The notes below the pieces were generated by a model. That model saw only the letters and a list, made by a program, of their open reading frames with translations. It was not told the DNA's origin and ran no database searches. Below, in pieces: positions 23,479-33,236 of a stretch of DNA of 64,000 nt; within the stretch, counting starts at the first letter, position 1, and each line of letters starts with the position of its first letter. This stretch comes from Saprolegnia diclina VS20 (lineage: Eukaryota > Oomycota > Saprolegniomycetes > Saprolegniales > Saprolegniaceae), in the NCBI RefSeq assembly GCF_000281045.1, contig NW_008246110.1, forward strand, positions 246,049 through 310,048, read 5' to 3'. Made by a program: the position numbers and the translations under genes.

Positions 23479-24230
23479 CGCTTTTTTATTCGCGTCATAA
23501 AATCTATTTCATCCTATTGCATACAAATATCGAGCTTACAATAATTCTTTATTTCAATGCGGGAATGTATTATGCCACGCGGTGTCACGCCGAACGCCGG
23601 AAACAAACCCGGTGCACCTGCATTCTGGTGCGAAAGACCAACATTGGCTGAGACTGAGCCTCGACGACGTGCATTCTCAACTGCGCTTGAAGCGCATGGG
23701 GTGCCAGAGTGGTGGTGGCGCCATGGCGACCCTTCCATGACCGCGGTGTAAACCCAGGACGCAGCTGTATACGATCGCGATCGATCCTAATCGACCAGCG
23801 TTCTGGATAGATCGCCTCGTAGGGCGAGAATGTGTGCACGCCTTTGGTCGTGGTGCCCTAGTAGGTTCTTTTCCTCAAGTGGTGTCTACAAACGAGCAAC
23901 AACAACACGACGTTTGGCATTGGACTCTGTCGGACGCTGTCTTGAGCGCTACAGATTGATTCTTAGTCCCCCTGGAATCGTAGTCGCTACACCGGGGTCT
24001 CTCATACAATGCGGGGTATGACCGACGGTTGAAATCACGCACGGATCTAAGCTGAACCTGGTGGTGTAGTCGCGCTGTTAACTCCGCGTGAGTTCGCATA
24101 CAGCGTCAACATCAATAGCTCACCGATGTATGCACTGTACAGCGATCGAATGCGTTTGGACAACAAGTAGATCTCATGACGACTGCATCACTGCTGAAGT
24201 CACTGCCGATTCGGGCATCGAATCCCGGAC
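23479..24230. other. Intergenic, no gene recognised
   Basis: About 750 bases upstream of the HSF-like gene (its promoter side) and leading into the dehydrogenase relic. It contains only short, unconvincing open frames. The missing N-terminal third of the dehydrogenase would be expected in 23700-24230, but I cannot recognise it there. Confidence 0.4.
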
Positions 24231-24800
24231 ATGTTTGCCGTCCGAGAAGCGGCGGCGATGCTCTGCGGTGGTATCACGACGTACGCACCGCTTAAGAGGC
24301 ATAGCGCGGGTCCCAGTAAGAAAAAGGTGGGTGTCCTCGGCATCGGCGGTCTCGACCACTGTGATGTGCAGTGGGCCGTCGGCTTGGCGCGGACGTGACG
24401 GCAACCTCGTCCTCGAAACGCAAGGAGGCGCTCTGCAAGGACGTGCTCGGTGCGCACGGCTATCTCGACATGTCGGACGCTGCCGACGTCGCAGCGAACT
24501 ATCACTGGTTTGAAATGCTCTTGGTCCCGACCAATGGCCCCAACACCGTCTAATCGACGCTCCTGGAGCTTGTTCGGACGAACGGCAAGCTCGTGCCAGT
24601 GGCCGTCCCCGAGACACCGCTGTCGTTCTACGCCTTCTCCATCATCATGCGCCAGATCAATGTCGTGGGCTCGGCGATCGGGTCACCGGACATGATCCAG
24701 GAGACACTGCAGTTTGTGCAGAAGAACGAGCGCGCTGCAAAAGGTGCACAAGGGTGGTGCGCGCTTCCGCATCGTCTTGGCAAACGAAACGACTAAGAAC
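24231..24800 (+). pseudogene. Broken zinc-dependent alcohol dehydrogenase (cinnamyl-alcohol dehydrogenase type)
   Basis: Three frames read successively through the coenzyme domain of a medium-chain dehydrogenase: AAAMLCGGITTYAPLKRH, KKVGVLGIGGLDH (NAD(P) loop, normally GIGGLGH), then after a frame change near 24390 ADVTATSSSKRKEAL and LGAHGYLDMSDAADVAANY, a stop at 24551 in the reading that continues LLELVRTNGKLVPVAVPETPL and NVVGSAIGSPDMIQETLQF, and after a further frame change with apparent loss of codons near 24740 GGARFRIVLANETTK. The N-terminal catalytic domain with the zinc cysteines is not visible. Similarity to the living family is still clear, so inactivation looks moderately recent. 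Lying in a gene-poor stretch, it may be a copy left by duplication of a gene elsewhere. Confidence 0.8.
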
Positions 24801-27074
24801 GAAACGATGTGGATCAAACCCAAGTCGAGTACATTTGCATGGTCACTGTGTACGATGACCATGGTGGCCAACAACTAGAGCGAGGTCAGAGCGTCTGCAT
24901 ACCGCACCATCGCAAATCTCGTGTAGCGTGTTGCGCATATCATAGCAACGTACGAATCAGCCCTACGCTCGTATTTCACAGAATGCACACTGTAGTCGCG
25001 CTAAAACAAATGGAGATCTGGTCGGAAATGGTCTCGTGCAGTGACGATTAGACTGGCGCTTAGCCTTTCGGGGTGTTACTGACAGACTTTCGAGGCTCAG
25101 AGGACTCAGGATGGGGTACGTGTCATCACCCGCGTCCTTACTCGATCCATCGTAATTGTATCGCACAACGGATTCCCTCGTCCTCGCCTGTTTGCGTCGG
25201 GTAGCGTGCCGGGGCCAATGTGCCGGGGGGCTGAGAGTCCTCGCCACTGCATTTGTTGGCACCTAATAAGGTGCTGGCAAGCCAGCGATACGGTGCGAGT
25301 CGACGACACGACTAGGTTGCACGACGTCATTAGTACCGCGCGGTACGCACGGTCGCGTCGTCGTCGAACGTCAGCACGCTCTTTACCGCCTCTCGCGTTG
25401 GCACCAACCAGATGCCGTGCCTCTGTCGCGCCAACAAAAACGGCGTAAAATCATCATCATCGCGAGGGTGGACCTTGGTGTAGCCTTCCAGTGGGACCCA
25501 GAAGCATTTGCTGCGCTCGAGCGATGCAGAATGACGCGATTATAAACAGACTGCTACATATGCAGACTGCTATGTACTGTACTCACATGTGATCCTCGGG
25601 TCGAGGGCGCGCCATTACGCATGATTTGCTCGCACGAAAAGCAACGCGATTCAACGCGTCAGCCTCGGCATGAGATGGTCACCTTGGAATGGCAATATTG
25701 ACCGCAATATTGACCCGAAAACACCTTGGTACCCTACCCCTGGGGTGGACCTCGGGATGGTCTGCGGTGCTTGCCGTCGCTTGCACTGGCGTGGAAGCTA
25801 CTGCAGAGTGAGTCGCTCATGTATCACTTGGACAAACTCGTGGACGGGACACCACCGAAACCCAGCCTGGTCTTCTCTCTTCTTTGTGGCTGTTGTCATA
25901 CCTGCCTCTGTACACGACGTGCAGTGCCGAGACAAGGTTGATTGTCTCGCTTCATGTTGAGTTGCGAAAAGCGCGCGTCGAGTTTCTAGTGTGCAGCAGC
26001 CAAACCCAGAGCCAAACCTTCTGACACGACCTCTGCAGCGCGCTCCTGCGCATCTTAGATATTAGCAGCGCCACCCCGCACGTATGCGACTCTGTAGGAA
26101 CACGACCTGCGACCGCGAGGACTATGGCGGAACAACGTCGAGTTATCGTCGAGCTTCGCATACGGCGCACCTAAACTTCTCTCGGTCGCTCCCCAGTGCA
26201 GCCTCTTCATGAACCCCTCGACCGCGTGCACGTAATACGCATCGCATGGATCCCTCGTCGGTCCGCAAGTGCCATAACGACGAAGGTAATCTCGCTGGAC
26301 GGGTGTCCCATCCATGAATCTACCCGCTTGCCGCTGTGGCCCCCGAGCCAGAGATACCCAATTACACACCGCGTTACGCTGGACGCAAAGGTGCACTGGC
26401 GGCCATGTGTAGCCGCCGCACGGACAGGCGCTTCCTGAAGTGCAGCTTCCAAATCAGAGCGCGCCAAAGAGATAGCGAGACCGTCTCCTCCGCGTCAACT
26501 CCAGTGATCTCCAGTCTTGCTCGATTGCCTGCGTCATCGAGCACCAAAGGTCGGTCTCGCGTTGCGGTGGGTCGTCGTACGTTCAGACAGCATGACGCGC
26601 CTCTTGCAGTGCCGAAGGATATTTGTTCGTCAAGCTTGGGAGTCGCCGAGGTCGCAAAACCAGGGTCGTCACGATACACGGGGTCGGGCCCGGCAAAGGC
26701 CAACTTGGGTACAACTCACCGTAGAGCGGCAGACCTTGCGGTGCACCACACGTGGATGGTCGCGGCGCTGCGTGCAGTGGCGACCACTGCACGGGTGGAT
26801 CTGTCCAGTGCAATTGGGATAAGCATGTACAGTACACATCTCGTTTGCACATTTGGACCCGGGCAGGGTCCCTAAAAACGGATCCTTTTAGGGGAGGGGG
26901 CCCAAAACAATGGGATCTGTACACCGCGTAACTTGCGCCATGTCTAGCCCCCGGGGGTGTGGGACCAGATGGGCGCGCACGAGCTTGCAATCGTCGCCAG
27001 TCCCAGCTGGCGTGGCGGCTCGAGTTTCCATCTTGTCTTTCTCACTCGCCAAATTCAGCGGTTCCGGCAAGACG
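24801..27074. other. Gene-poor interval before the FYVE gene
   Basis: About 2.3 kb with many interrupted short frames on both strands. A minus-strand stretch at 25330-25520 translates to a fairly protein-like piece (FWVPLEGYTKVHPRDDDDF...) and could be the tail of a lost gene. The minus strand at 26060-26700 also has open frames without recognisable domains. A hairpin of TTTAGGG-like arms lies at 26870-26893. The last 150 bases are probably promoter and 5' UTR of the FYVE gene. I cannot assign any element family. Confidence 0.4.
26870..26893. repeat. Hairpin CCCTAAAA / TTTTAGGG
   Basis: Eight-base arms separated by 8 bases, set inside a G/C-rich block (GGGCAGGGTC to GGGGGCCC). It sits about 180 bases before the FYVE gene start codon. 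The arms resemble single plant/oomycete-type telomere units, but only one unit each is present. It may be a promoter palindrome. Confidence 0.35.
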
Positions 27075-28670
27075 ATGATGAAGGGCTCGATGGCGCCGAT
27101 GATGCTGACGCAGGCGCGCAAGGACGAGCTCCTCGAGGACATTGACTCGATGCTGCCGACGCTCCTTCAGTCCATGCGCCCGCAGGCGTCGCAATGGGAC
27201 CTCAACTTTGTCCGGAACGGCGTCACGTGCTATGACAACGTGCACGCGGACCCGTACCACCGGCTTTGCCTCTCGGCGAGCACGGTCGCGTCGTCGCTCG
27301 ACTCGGCCATGAGCGCGATGGCCACCGACACGACGTCGGCGCTTCTCCGCGCCGAGAAGGAGGCGCTTGGCGACCGCGTCTCGAACGCGACGGTCGTCTC
27401 GCCGCTGCGCCCGCGCACGCGCAAATCGCAGAACCACTACATTGGCATCAAGTGGATCGCATACAACATCAACGGCCAGCAGCGCTTCGACCTTGTCTTT
27501 TGCGACGCTGTTGGCACGGGCGTCGACCCGGTCTCGGGGCGCCGGTACGGGTACCGCGTCCTGCGGTCCATGGTGCTGCCCGAATGCATGCCGATCGAGG
27601 GGCTCCCGCGCGGCCACGTCGGCTTCAACGTCATCAAGTTTATCGAGACGGACGACCCGGGCATGCTCGACATGCACATCGCGGTCAACCTCCTCGTCGA
27701 CGACGTCGCGTCGCTCTCGAGCGTCTTTGATCCGTTCCCGCAGACGACGCGTCTCCGGAGCTACGTCGAGCAGTTTTACAAGAAGCAGTCGGCGATTCCG
27801 GCGCGGCGCCACACGACGCCGCTCTTCCACTCGTTCTCCATGTCGCTCCTCGACGACCCGACAAAGGAGAAGAAGCCGTCGCAGTGCGCCTTGTGCCGCA
27901 AGAAGTTTCACTGGTTCCGCCGACGCCACGCGTGCAGCGAGTGCAGCAACACGGTCTGCCACTCGTGCGTCGAGACCATCAAGCTGCGCCGCGCCCGCCG
28001 CAAGATCTGCCTCGTGTGCCGCTGCACGACGACGCTCCAGGGCTCGAACGAGTCGCAGGCGTCGCCCCAAGGCCTCCTGCGCTACCGCGCGCCGACGCAG
28101 CCGCAGCGCCAGTCGCTCACGTCGCCGATTTATGACATTCGCATGAGTGCGTGGTCACCGCGGTCGATTGACGGCGAAACACCCACGAGCCGCCACACGG
28201 TCGCTGGGTACCCAGACTACGATCGCCCTACGACGCCGTCCTCGGTCATCTCGTTCAACGGCGGCGACAACTACGCGCCCCGCTACAGCAGCGAGCGCTC
28301 GTACATGGGCTCGAGCCGCGGCCACAACACTGGCGAGTCGCGTTCGATGGTCGAGCCGCCCGTCGGGCTTGGCTCGTCCCGGGGCGCGTCCGGTGGCCGG
28401 TTCATTTCGTTCCAGATGCCGTGGGACCAAAAGCACAAGCCGGCGCCGTCGGTCCGGACACCGGGTGGGAAGCGCATGGCAAATACAACCCGCGACACGG
28501 TCGACTACGAAGACGATATGCTCATGCAGCAGATCAACCGCACCTCTATTAGCAGCGTCTCGTCGCTCCATGACTGGAACCCCGTCGACATCACGGCCCG
28601 CAACTCGATCCCGTACGCCAACAGCGGCTGGACGCCCGTCGACCACTCGTCGATGCAGCAGGTCCGGTAG
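27075..28670 (+). CDS. START-like / FYVE zinc-finger protein
   Basis: 531 aa from the ATG at 27075. The frame is open back to 26910, but those codons look non-coding. The N-terminal part (about residues 60-250) resembles the START-like lipid-binding fold common in oomycete FYVE proteins: NHYIGIKWIAYNINGQQRFD, GYRVLRSMVLPECMPIEGLP, then FDPFPQTTRLRSYVEQFYKK. The FYVE finger follows at about 275-325 with all cysteine pairs (CALCRKKF, CSECSNTVCHSC, CLVC) and the basic patch RRRHACSEC, which normally binds phosphatidylinositol 3-phosphate on endosomes. The C-terminal 200 residues are Ser/Arg/Gly-rich and disordered. The FYVE variant has RRRHAC rather than RRHHCR. Probably an endosomal adaptor; oomycetes have large families of these and the particular role is unknown. 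Confidence 0.88.
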   Translation: MMKGSMAPMMLTQARKDELLEDIDSMLPTLLQSMRPQASQWDLNFVRNGVTCYDNVHADPYHRLCLSASTVASSLDSAMSAMATDTTSALLRAEKEALGDRVSNATVVSPLRPRTRKSQNHYIGIKWIAYNINGQQRFDLVFCDAVGTGVDPVSGRRYGYRVLRSMVLPECMPIEGLPRGHVGFNVIKFIETDDPGMLDMHIAVNLLVDDVASLSSVFDPFPQTTRLRSYVEQFYKKQSAIPARRHTTPLFHSFSMSLLDDPTKEKKPSQCALCRKKFHWFRRRHACSECSNTVCHSCVETIKLRRARRKICLVCRCTTTLQGSNESQASPQGLLRYRAPTQPQRQSLTSPIYDIRMSAWSPRSIDGETPTSRHTVAGYPDYDRPTTPSSVISFNGGDNYAPRYSSERSYMGSSRGHNTGESRSMVEPPVGLGSSRGASGGRFISFQMPWDQKHKPAPSVRTPGGKRMANTTRDTVDYEDDMLMQQINRTSISSVSSLHDWNPVDITARNSIPYANSGWTPVDHSSMQQVR

Positions 28671-29041
28671 TCTCGTCGTTTTAACCTGACGTCATCATTT
28701 ATTCCTTGTACGACTACATGGACTTGCATCTTCTTCCAGCTCCAAATGAACTCCCTTGCCAGCTCCACAGCCAGCTCGGACCCTCCGCATCAGGCCCAAC
28801 AATGCTGGTGGTTGCTGACCACGCCGCCACATCGCCGTCTGCTATCGCCTTCTGCCTGCCGATCTCGTGCATATCACTAGTAGATATCACTAGACTGCGA
28901 AGCAGGTGCATGGCACCGTCGGACCACGCATGGACCAAGCTGCCCAGGGGTAGGTGTCGCCTCCATTTTATTTTCGGCACGACGCCGGTGTGATGCCGAA
29001 TTTAGTAGATTCGTCAGCTGGATCGGCCACTTGTGTCGACA
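28671..29041. other. Intergenic promoter region of TIP41
   Basis: 370 bases, no gene seen. CTCCATTTTATTTTCGG around 28961 resembles the oomycete initiator plus flanking promoter region and lies about 75 bases before the TIP41 start. Confidence 0.4.
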
Positions 29042-30025
29042 ATGAGCGGCTTGTACTACGACCGGGAAACGGGGGCGACAACGCTCCTGGGCGAGGCGCG
29101 GGCGAAGCTGTCGGCGGCGGCGGCCAAGGCGAACGAGGCAGCGCCCGATGGCATCGACGTCTTCCAAACCCGCGACTGGACCATTGCGGCGAAGAAGAGC
29201 CACATCACGCCACTGCATGCGCTCGACTCGCTCGGGACGGCCATCAACATGACGCCGCCCGAGATGGTCTTTGGACACAACCAGCTGCTTCTCGTGCACG
29301 AGCCGTCGGGCTTTAGCCTCTCGTTCGTTGCTATGGAGGCGCTTGCGCACTGCCACTTCAAGGACGGCGCGACCGACCAACTCAAGGTCGCCGTGGCCAA
29401 GGAAAAAACGTACGCTTTTTGATGCGTGCGCTTCTGCTAGCTCACGTTGCACTACATGTCGTAGCGGGAACGAGGTCAAGGAGCTCGAGATTTCGTACGA
29501 CTGGACGTATACGACAGACTACAAGGGAACGCTGGGGCGCGAAGACCGCGCGACGCACGTCGTGTCGCCCAGTGGCGTCCGCGTCGAACCCACGACGGAG
29601 CGCATCGACTTTGAGAAGCTCAAGGTTCGCGAGCCCATTCTGTGGAGCGGCGAGGTCAACCTGTACGAAGACGAGCTCCACGACCATGGCATCTCGGTCA
29701 TGTCCCTGCGCATGGTACGCCTCATTGTTGCATGGAGCATTCGCGCACTGTCTCTTCTTAGCGCGTCATGCCCTCCGGCTTTTACGTCCTCGCGCGCTAC
29801 TACATGCGTCTTGACAACGTGCTCGTGCGTCTTCATGAGACGCGCATCCACCACCTCTTTGGGTCTGACTACATGCTGCGCGAGTACACAGAGAAGGAGG
29901 CGGCGTTCGAGGCGCTCTTCGCCCAGGGACACCCGAACCACATGTCCCACTACACCAACGTGGACACGTACCAGCATCTCCTGTCGACCAAGACGGCGCA
30001 GTATGAAAAGGTCTTTCTCCAGTAG
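29042..30025 (+). CDS. TIP41: TIP41-like protein (TOR/PP2A signalling)
   Basis: 293 aa from three exons (29042-29409, 29465-29714, 29762-30025), all in phase. Family hallmarks: PPEMVFGHNQLLLVHEPSGF, LEISYDWTYTTDYKGTLG, KVREPILWSGEVNLYEDELHDHGIS, and MRVMPSGFYVLARYYMRLDNVLVR joined across the second intron. In yeast and animals TIP41/TIPRL binds PP2A-type catalytic subunits together with Tap42/alpha4 and tunes TOR signalling. Length and domain coverage are normal for the family. The start is the ATG in ACAATGAGC, since the open frame further upstream begins with GTG. Expected in the cytosol. A PP2A B56 subunit gene lies 9 kb away, probably by chance. Confidence 0.96.
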
Positions 30026-30834
30026 TCGTCGTCGGAGCAACACGTAATTTTGCACACGAATCGACTTCAACATCGTGCGTGGTGTTACGCCGCCAGTTGC
30101 ATGGAGACGCAGAAGAGTAATCGCCACGTCACGCATCCACGAGCTGTCGCGGCGAGGCGATGGGCGGGTGCACGTGGGGGGTCCCGGTCTGGTCCCATCG
30201 CGCGTCGTCCGGCGATGACGCTACCGTCGACGGTCGGCCGTACGCAGTAGCAAGAAGCCAGCGCATCAACATGCTTGGTTGGACATCGATCAATACAGTT
30301 TGGCAACAAGCTGACTCAGTTGCGGTACTCCTCGTCGGGCAAGGCTACGCTTCCTTGAAGCTGGCAGCGCTGGTTGTGGATGGGGGCGGCTGCTGTGGGT
30401 TCTAGTATCGCTCGCACAATGGCCACGACTCCTACGCCCAGCCCACGTACTCGTAGCCACAAGGCTATCAGCGTCTACCTCGGCAGAAACGCGTTGCATG
30501 CAGCTACGCTGTCCCTGCCCCCTCCATGCAGCCGCGTCGTCGTCGCTGGCGCCGCAGCGGGTGTGTGGAGCAAAACCACTATCCGGATACGTGGTGCCCG
30601 TCGGCCCTCTATTTAAAATCCCACGACATCAAACACATTTTATTTAGAGGGAATTCCCCCAGAAAGCGTGCACAAACTAATTAAATAGCTTGCAGTTTAT
30701 ATCGTTTCGTCAACACGAAATAAAAAAGACATTGCGCACGGCAGTAAACACGTAAAAAAAGTACATCCGGATACGGCCCGATCCACGTTGCAATTAAATT
30801 CGCGGACGCACAATCCAACTCGCCGCCTGAGCCG
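30026..30834. other. Intergenic region upstream of the cytidylyltransferase
   Basis: About 800 bases. The last 200 (30610-30815) are clearly AT-rich, with TTATTTAGAGGGAATT, TTAATTAAATAG and AATAAAAAAG tracts, and are the likely promoter. The first 600 bases show no recognisable gene. Confidence 0.4.
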
Positions 30835-32262
30835 ATGGTCTTCCTCGCTGCCGACGACTCGGCGCTCGCGACCCGCGTCGTGCTCTACCTCCATGAGGTG
30901 CTGCACTCGCCTGCTGCCAACGAGATCATGATCAAGGTGCATGCGCTGCTCCGCTGGACCGGCGTCCCGCCGCCGTACCCTGACGCCGAGCGCACGGCCA
31001 TCTCGGTGCTCACGACGATCGCGACGCTGCTGCTCTACTTCTTCCTCTTTGGGAAGCGCCACCGCCGCCGCCGCAACATGCTCCAGCAAGAGCTCGAAGA
31101 GGCCACGCGCAAGGTGCAGGAGCTCGAAGAGAAGCTCGCCGATATGGACGACGAAGAAGATGGCAACCGGTCGGGGAAGAAGAAGGAAATCCGCATCTGG
31201 ATGGACGGCGCCTTTGACATGATGCACTATGGCCACATGAACGCGTTCCGCCAAGCCAAGGCTTTGGGCACGTACCTCGTGGTCGGTGTCAACGACGACA
31301 AGAGCATTACGGCGTGCAAGGGCGCACCGCCGGTCATGGACGACGACGAGCGTATTGCCTCGGTTGCCGGCTGCAAGTTTGTCGACGAAGTCGAGCCGCA
31401 CTGCCCGTACATTATGAACGAAGAGTATTTGACCAAGATGATCAAGAAGCACCGCCTCGATTACATTGTGCACGGCGACGACCCGTGCATCGTCGATGGC
31501 AAGGACGTCTACGAGGTGGCCCAGCGCCTCGGCAAGTACCGCACGATCCCGCGCACGGAGGGTGTCTCGACGTCAGACATTCTCGGCCGCATGCTCCTCC
31601 TCAACAAGGCCCACCATCGCCACGACACGGTGACGCAGCTCTCGTCCAAGGTCAAGGCTAACTCATCGTCGGCGCTCCAACAGCGTCCATCCCGCTTCCT
31701 CACGACGAACCGCATGCTCCGCCTCTTCTCGGTCGGCAACAAGGACCCGGCCCCGACCGCGCGTGTCGTGTACATTGACGGTGCGTGGGACATGTTCCAC
31801 CCGGGCCACGTCGACATCCTCAAGATGGCGAAAGCGCAGGGCGACTACCTCATTGTCGGTGTGCACAACGATGCGATCGTCAACAAGCACCGCGGTCTCA
31901 ACTACCCGATCATGAACCTCCACGAGCGCGTCTTGAGCGTCCTCGGCTGCCGCTACGTTGACGACGTGCTCATTGATGCGCCGTGGCAGGTGACCAAGGA
32001 GATGATTGCGTCACTGCGCCTCGCGGTCGTCGTCCATGGCTCGCACCGCGACGCCGAAGACACGGACGCTGCCATGGACGACCACTACAAGTGCGCGCGT
32101 GAAGCCGGAATCTACCGCGAGCTCCCAAGCCCGCGCAATCTCGATGTCAAGGACATTGTCGACCGCATCGCCGAGAACCGCGAGCGCTTTGAGAAGAAGT
32201 TTGTCAAGAAGATGGAGGCCGAGAAGGAGTACTACGACGACCGGTACGCGCAGAAGAAGTAG
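30835..32262 (+). CDS. PCYT2: CTP:phosphoethanolamine cytidylyltransferase with N-terminal membrane anchor
   Basis: Kennedy-pathway enzyme (EC 2.7.7.14) making CDP-ethanolamine for phosphatidylethanolamine synthesis. 475 aa, intronless. Two cytidylyltransferase folds are visible. Domain 1 starts IRIWMDGAFDMMHYGHMNAF with the HYGH nucleotide motif and ends with the RTEGVSTSDILGRML signature; domain 2 has VVYIDGAWDMFHPGHVDIL and VHGSHRDAED. In the second domain the RTxGVSTT-type motif is absent, as expected for the family. Unlike the animal enzyme, the N-terminus has a hydrophobic stretch (TAISVLTTIATLLLYFFLF, about residues 62-80), then a basic cluster KRHRRRR and a coiled coil, which would anchor it to a membrane, probably the ER or mitochondrial outer membrane. 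Plant PECT1 also has an N-terminal membrane segment. Confidence 0.95.
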   Translation: MVFLAADDSALATRVVLYLHEVLHSPAANEIMIKVHALLRWTGVPPPYPDAERTAISVLTTIATLLLYFFLFGKRHRRRRNMLQQELEEATRKVQELEEKLADMDDEEDGNRSGKKKEIRIWMDGAFDMMHYGHMNAFRQAKALGTYLVVGVNDDKSITACKGAPPVMDDDERIASVAGCKFVDEVEPHCPYIMNEEYLTKMIKKHRLDYIVHGDDPCIVDGKDVYEVAQRLGKYRTIPRTEGVSTSDILGRMLLLNKAHHRHDTVTQLSSKVKANSSSALQQRPSRFLTTNRMLRLFSVGNKDPAPTARVVYIDGAWDMFHPGHVDILKMAKAQGDYLIVGVHNDAIVNKHRGLNYPIMNLHERVLSVLGCRYVDDVLIDAPWQVTKEMIASLRLAVVVHGSHRDAEDTDAAMDDHYKCAREAGIYRELPSPRNLDVKDIVDRIAENRERFEKKFVKKMEAEKEYYDDRYAQKK

Positions 32263-32627
32263 ATCACCGCTGCCGAGAGTCGAACGCGATCCTCCGTGGT
32301 CGCTTTCGTGTCCGTCGCGCAGTGTACTAGTAGTTTATATCCCACCCGTACCTTGTTTCGTCTCGGACTATAGTAGCTCAAGGTATTAGCCGAGCAGAAC
32401 TTATAGCCGGGGCACGTGCCAGATGTGATTGGCACTCTGATGGGACCTCGCCACGCTCCTGCAGCCGCGCAGCTGCTATGCTGTTGCGTCGTCGTTGGCT
32501 GGGTCCTGGGCTGCATCGCTGGCGAAGCTCGCTGGCGACGTTCCGCCGTGCCACGTGCGAGTGTCGAAAATAAATGTAGCATGCGGCATGTGCCGAATTC
32601 ATTTCGGACGGTACAAAAGATTTGGAT
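32263..32627. other. Intergenic spacer, no gene recognised
   Basis: 365 bases between two genes in the same orientation. AATTCATTTCGGACG near 32597 resembles an oomycete initiator, 28 bases before the PhnA-like start codon. Nothing else is recognised. Confidence 0.4.
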
Positions 32628-33193
32628 ATGTTGCAGTCGGTGGTCCGCGTTGGCGTCCGCCATGGCGCCCGCGCGCTCATGGTCGCCGCTCGCCCGTTGC
32701 CGCGCTTTGTCCGTAGTGAGACGCCGCTGATGCATTCGCGTCTGCTCATGCTGCCGATCGACATGCGCGGCCGGCACTTGTCCACGCGTGCGCTGGAAGA
32801 CAACCCGCCCGACTGCCCGCAGTGCGCCGGCGCCAACACGTACTTTGATGGCGTCTCGCTCTTTGTGTGCCCCGACTGTAGCCACGATTGGGCCGTGGCC
32901 GCCGACGCAGCGGCTGACGCAGGTACATACGCGAGCCATGCATTGCCAGGTGGACTGAGCTCGTACGTGTAGAGACCAATGACGTATTCCGCGATGGCTT
33001 TGGCACAGTGCTCCAGAACGGCGACTCGGTCACCCTCTCCAAGGAGCTCAAGGCCGGGTCTGTCGTCTTGAAGAAGGGCACGAAGGTCAAGAGCATCCGG
33101 CTCGGCGCGTACGGCGACGGCCACGACATCTCGTGCTCGATTCCCGGAAAGGGCGCATTCCACCTCAAGACGCAGTTTGTCAAGAAGGCTTAA
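32628..33193 (+). CDS. PhnA/YjdM-family zinc-ribbon protein with probable mitochondrial leader
   Basis: 171 aa from two exons (32628-32922 and 32973-33193). After a leader of about 60 residues that is Arg-rich, free of acidic residues at first and amphipathic (MLQSVVRVGVRHGARALMVA), the bacterial PhnA pattern appears: CPQCAGANTYFDGVSLFVCPDCSHDW (zinc ribbon; only its C-x2-C pairs are needed), then VLQNGDSVTLSKELKAG, VVLKKGTKVKSIRL, DGHDISCSIPG and FHLKTQFVKKA to the stop. In bacteria the family is named from the phosphonate locus, but its biochemical role is unclear. The intron and leader show that it is a resident nuclear gene; ancient transfer from bacteria is likely. Mitochondrial targeting is inferred from composition only. 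Confidence 0.9.
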
Positions 33194-33236
33194 TAAGCGA
33201 CCAATCTAAGTCGTCTCCTACTTACAGCATGTACGA

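Noticed and set aside
26060-26990. Possible mobile-element coding remnants on the minus strand
   Set aside because: Several open frames exist, but I could match none to a transposase, integrase or polymerase motif, and no terminal repeats are visible.
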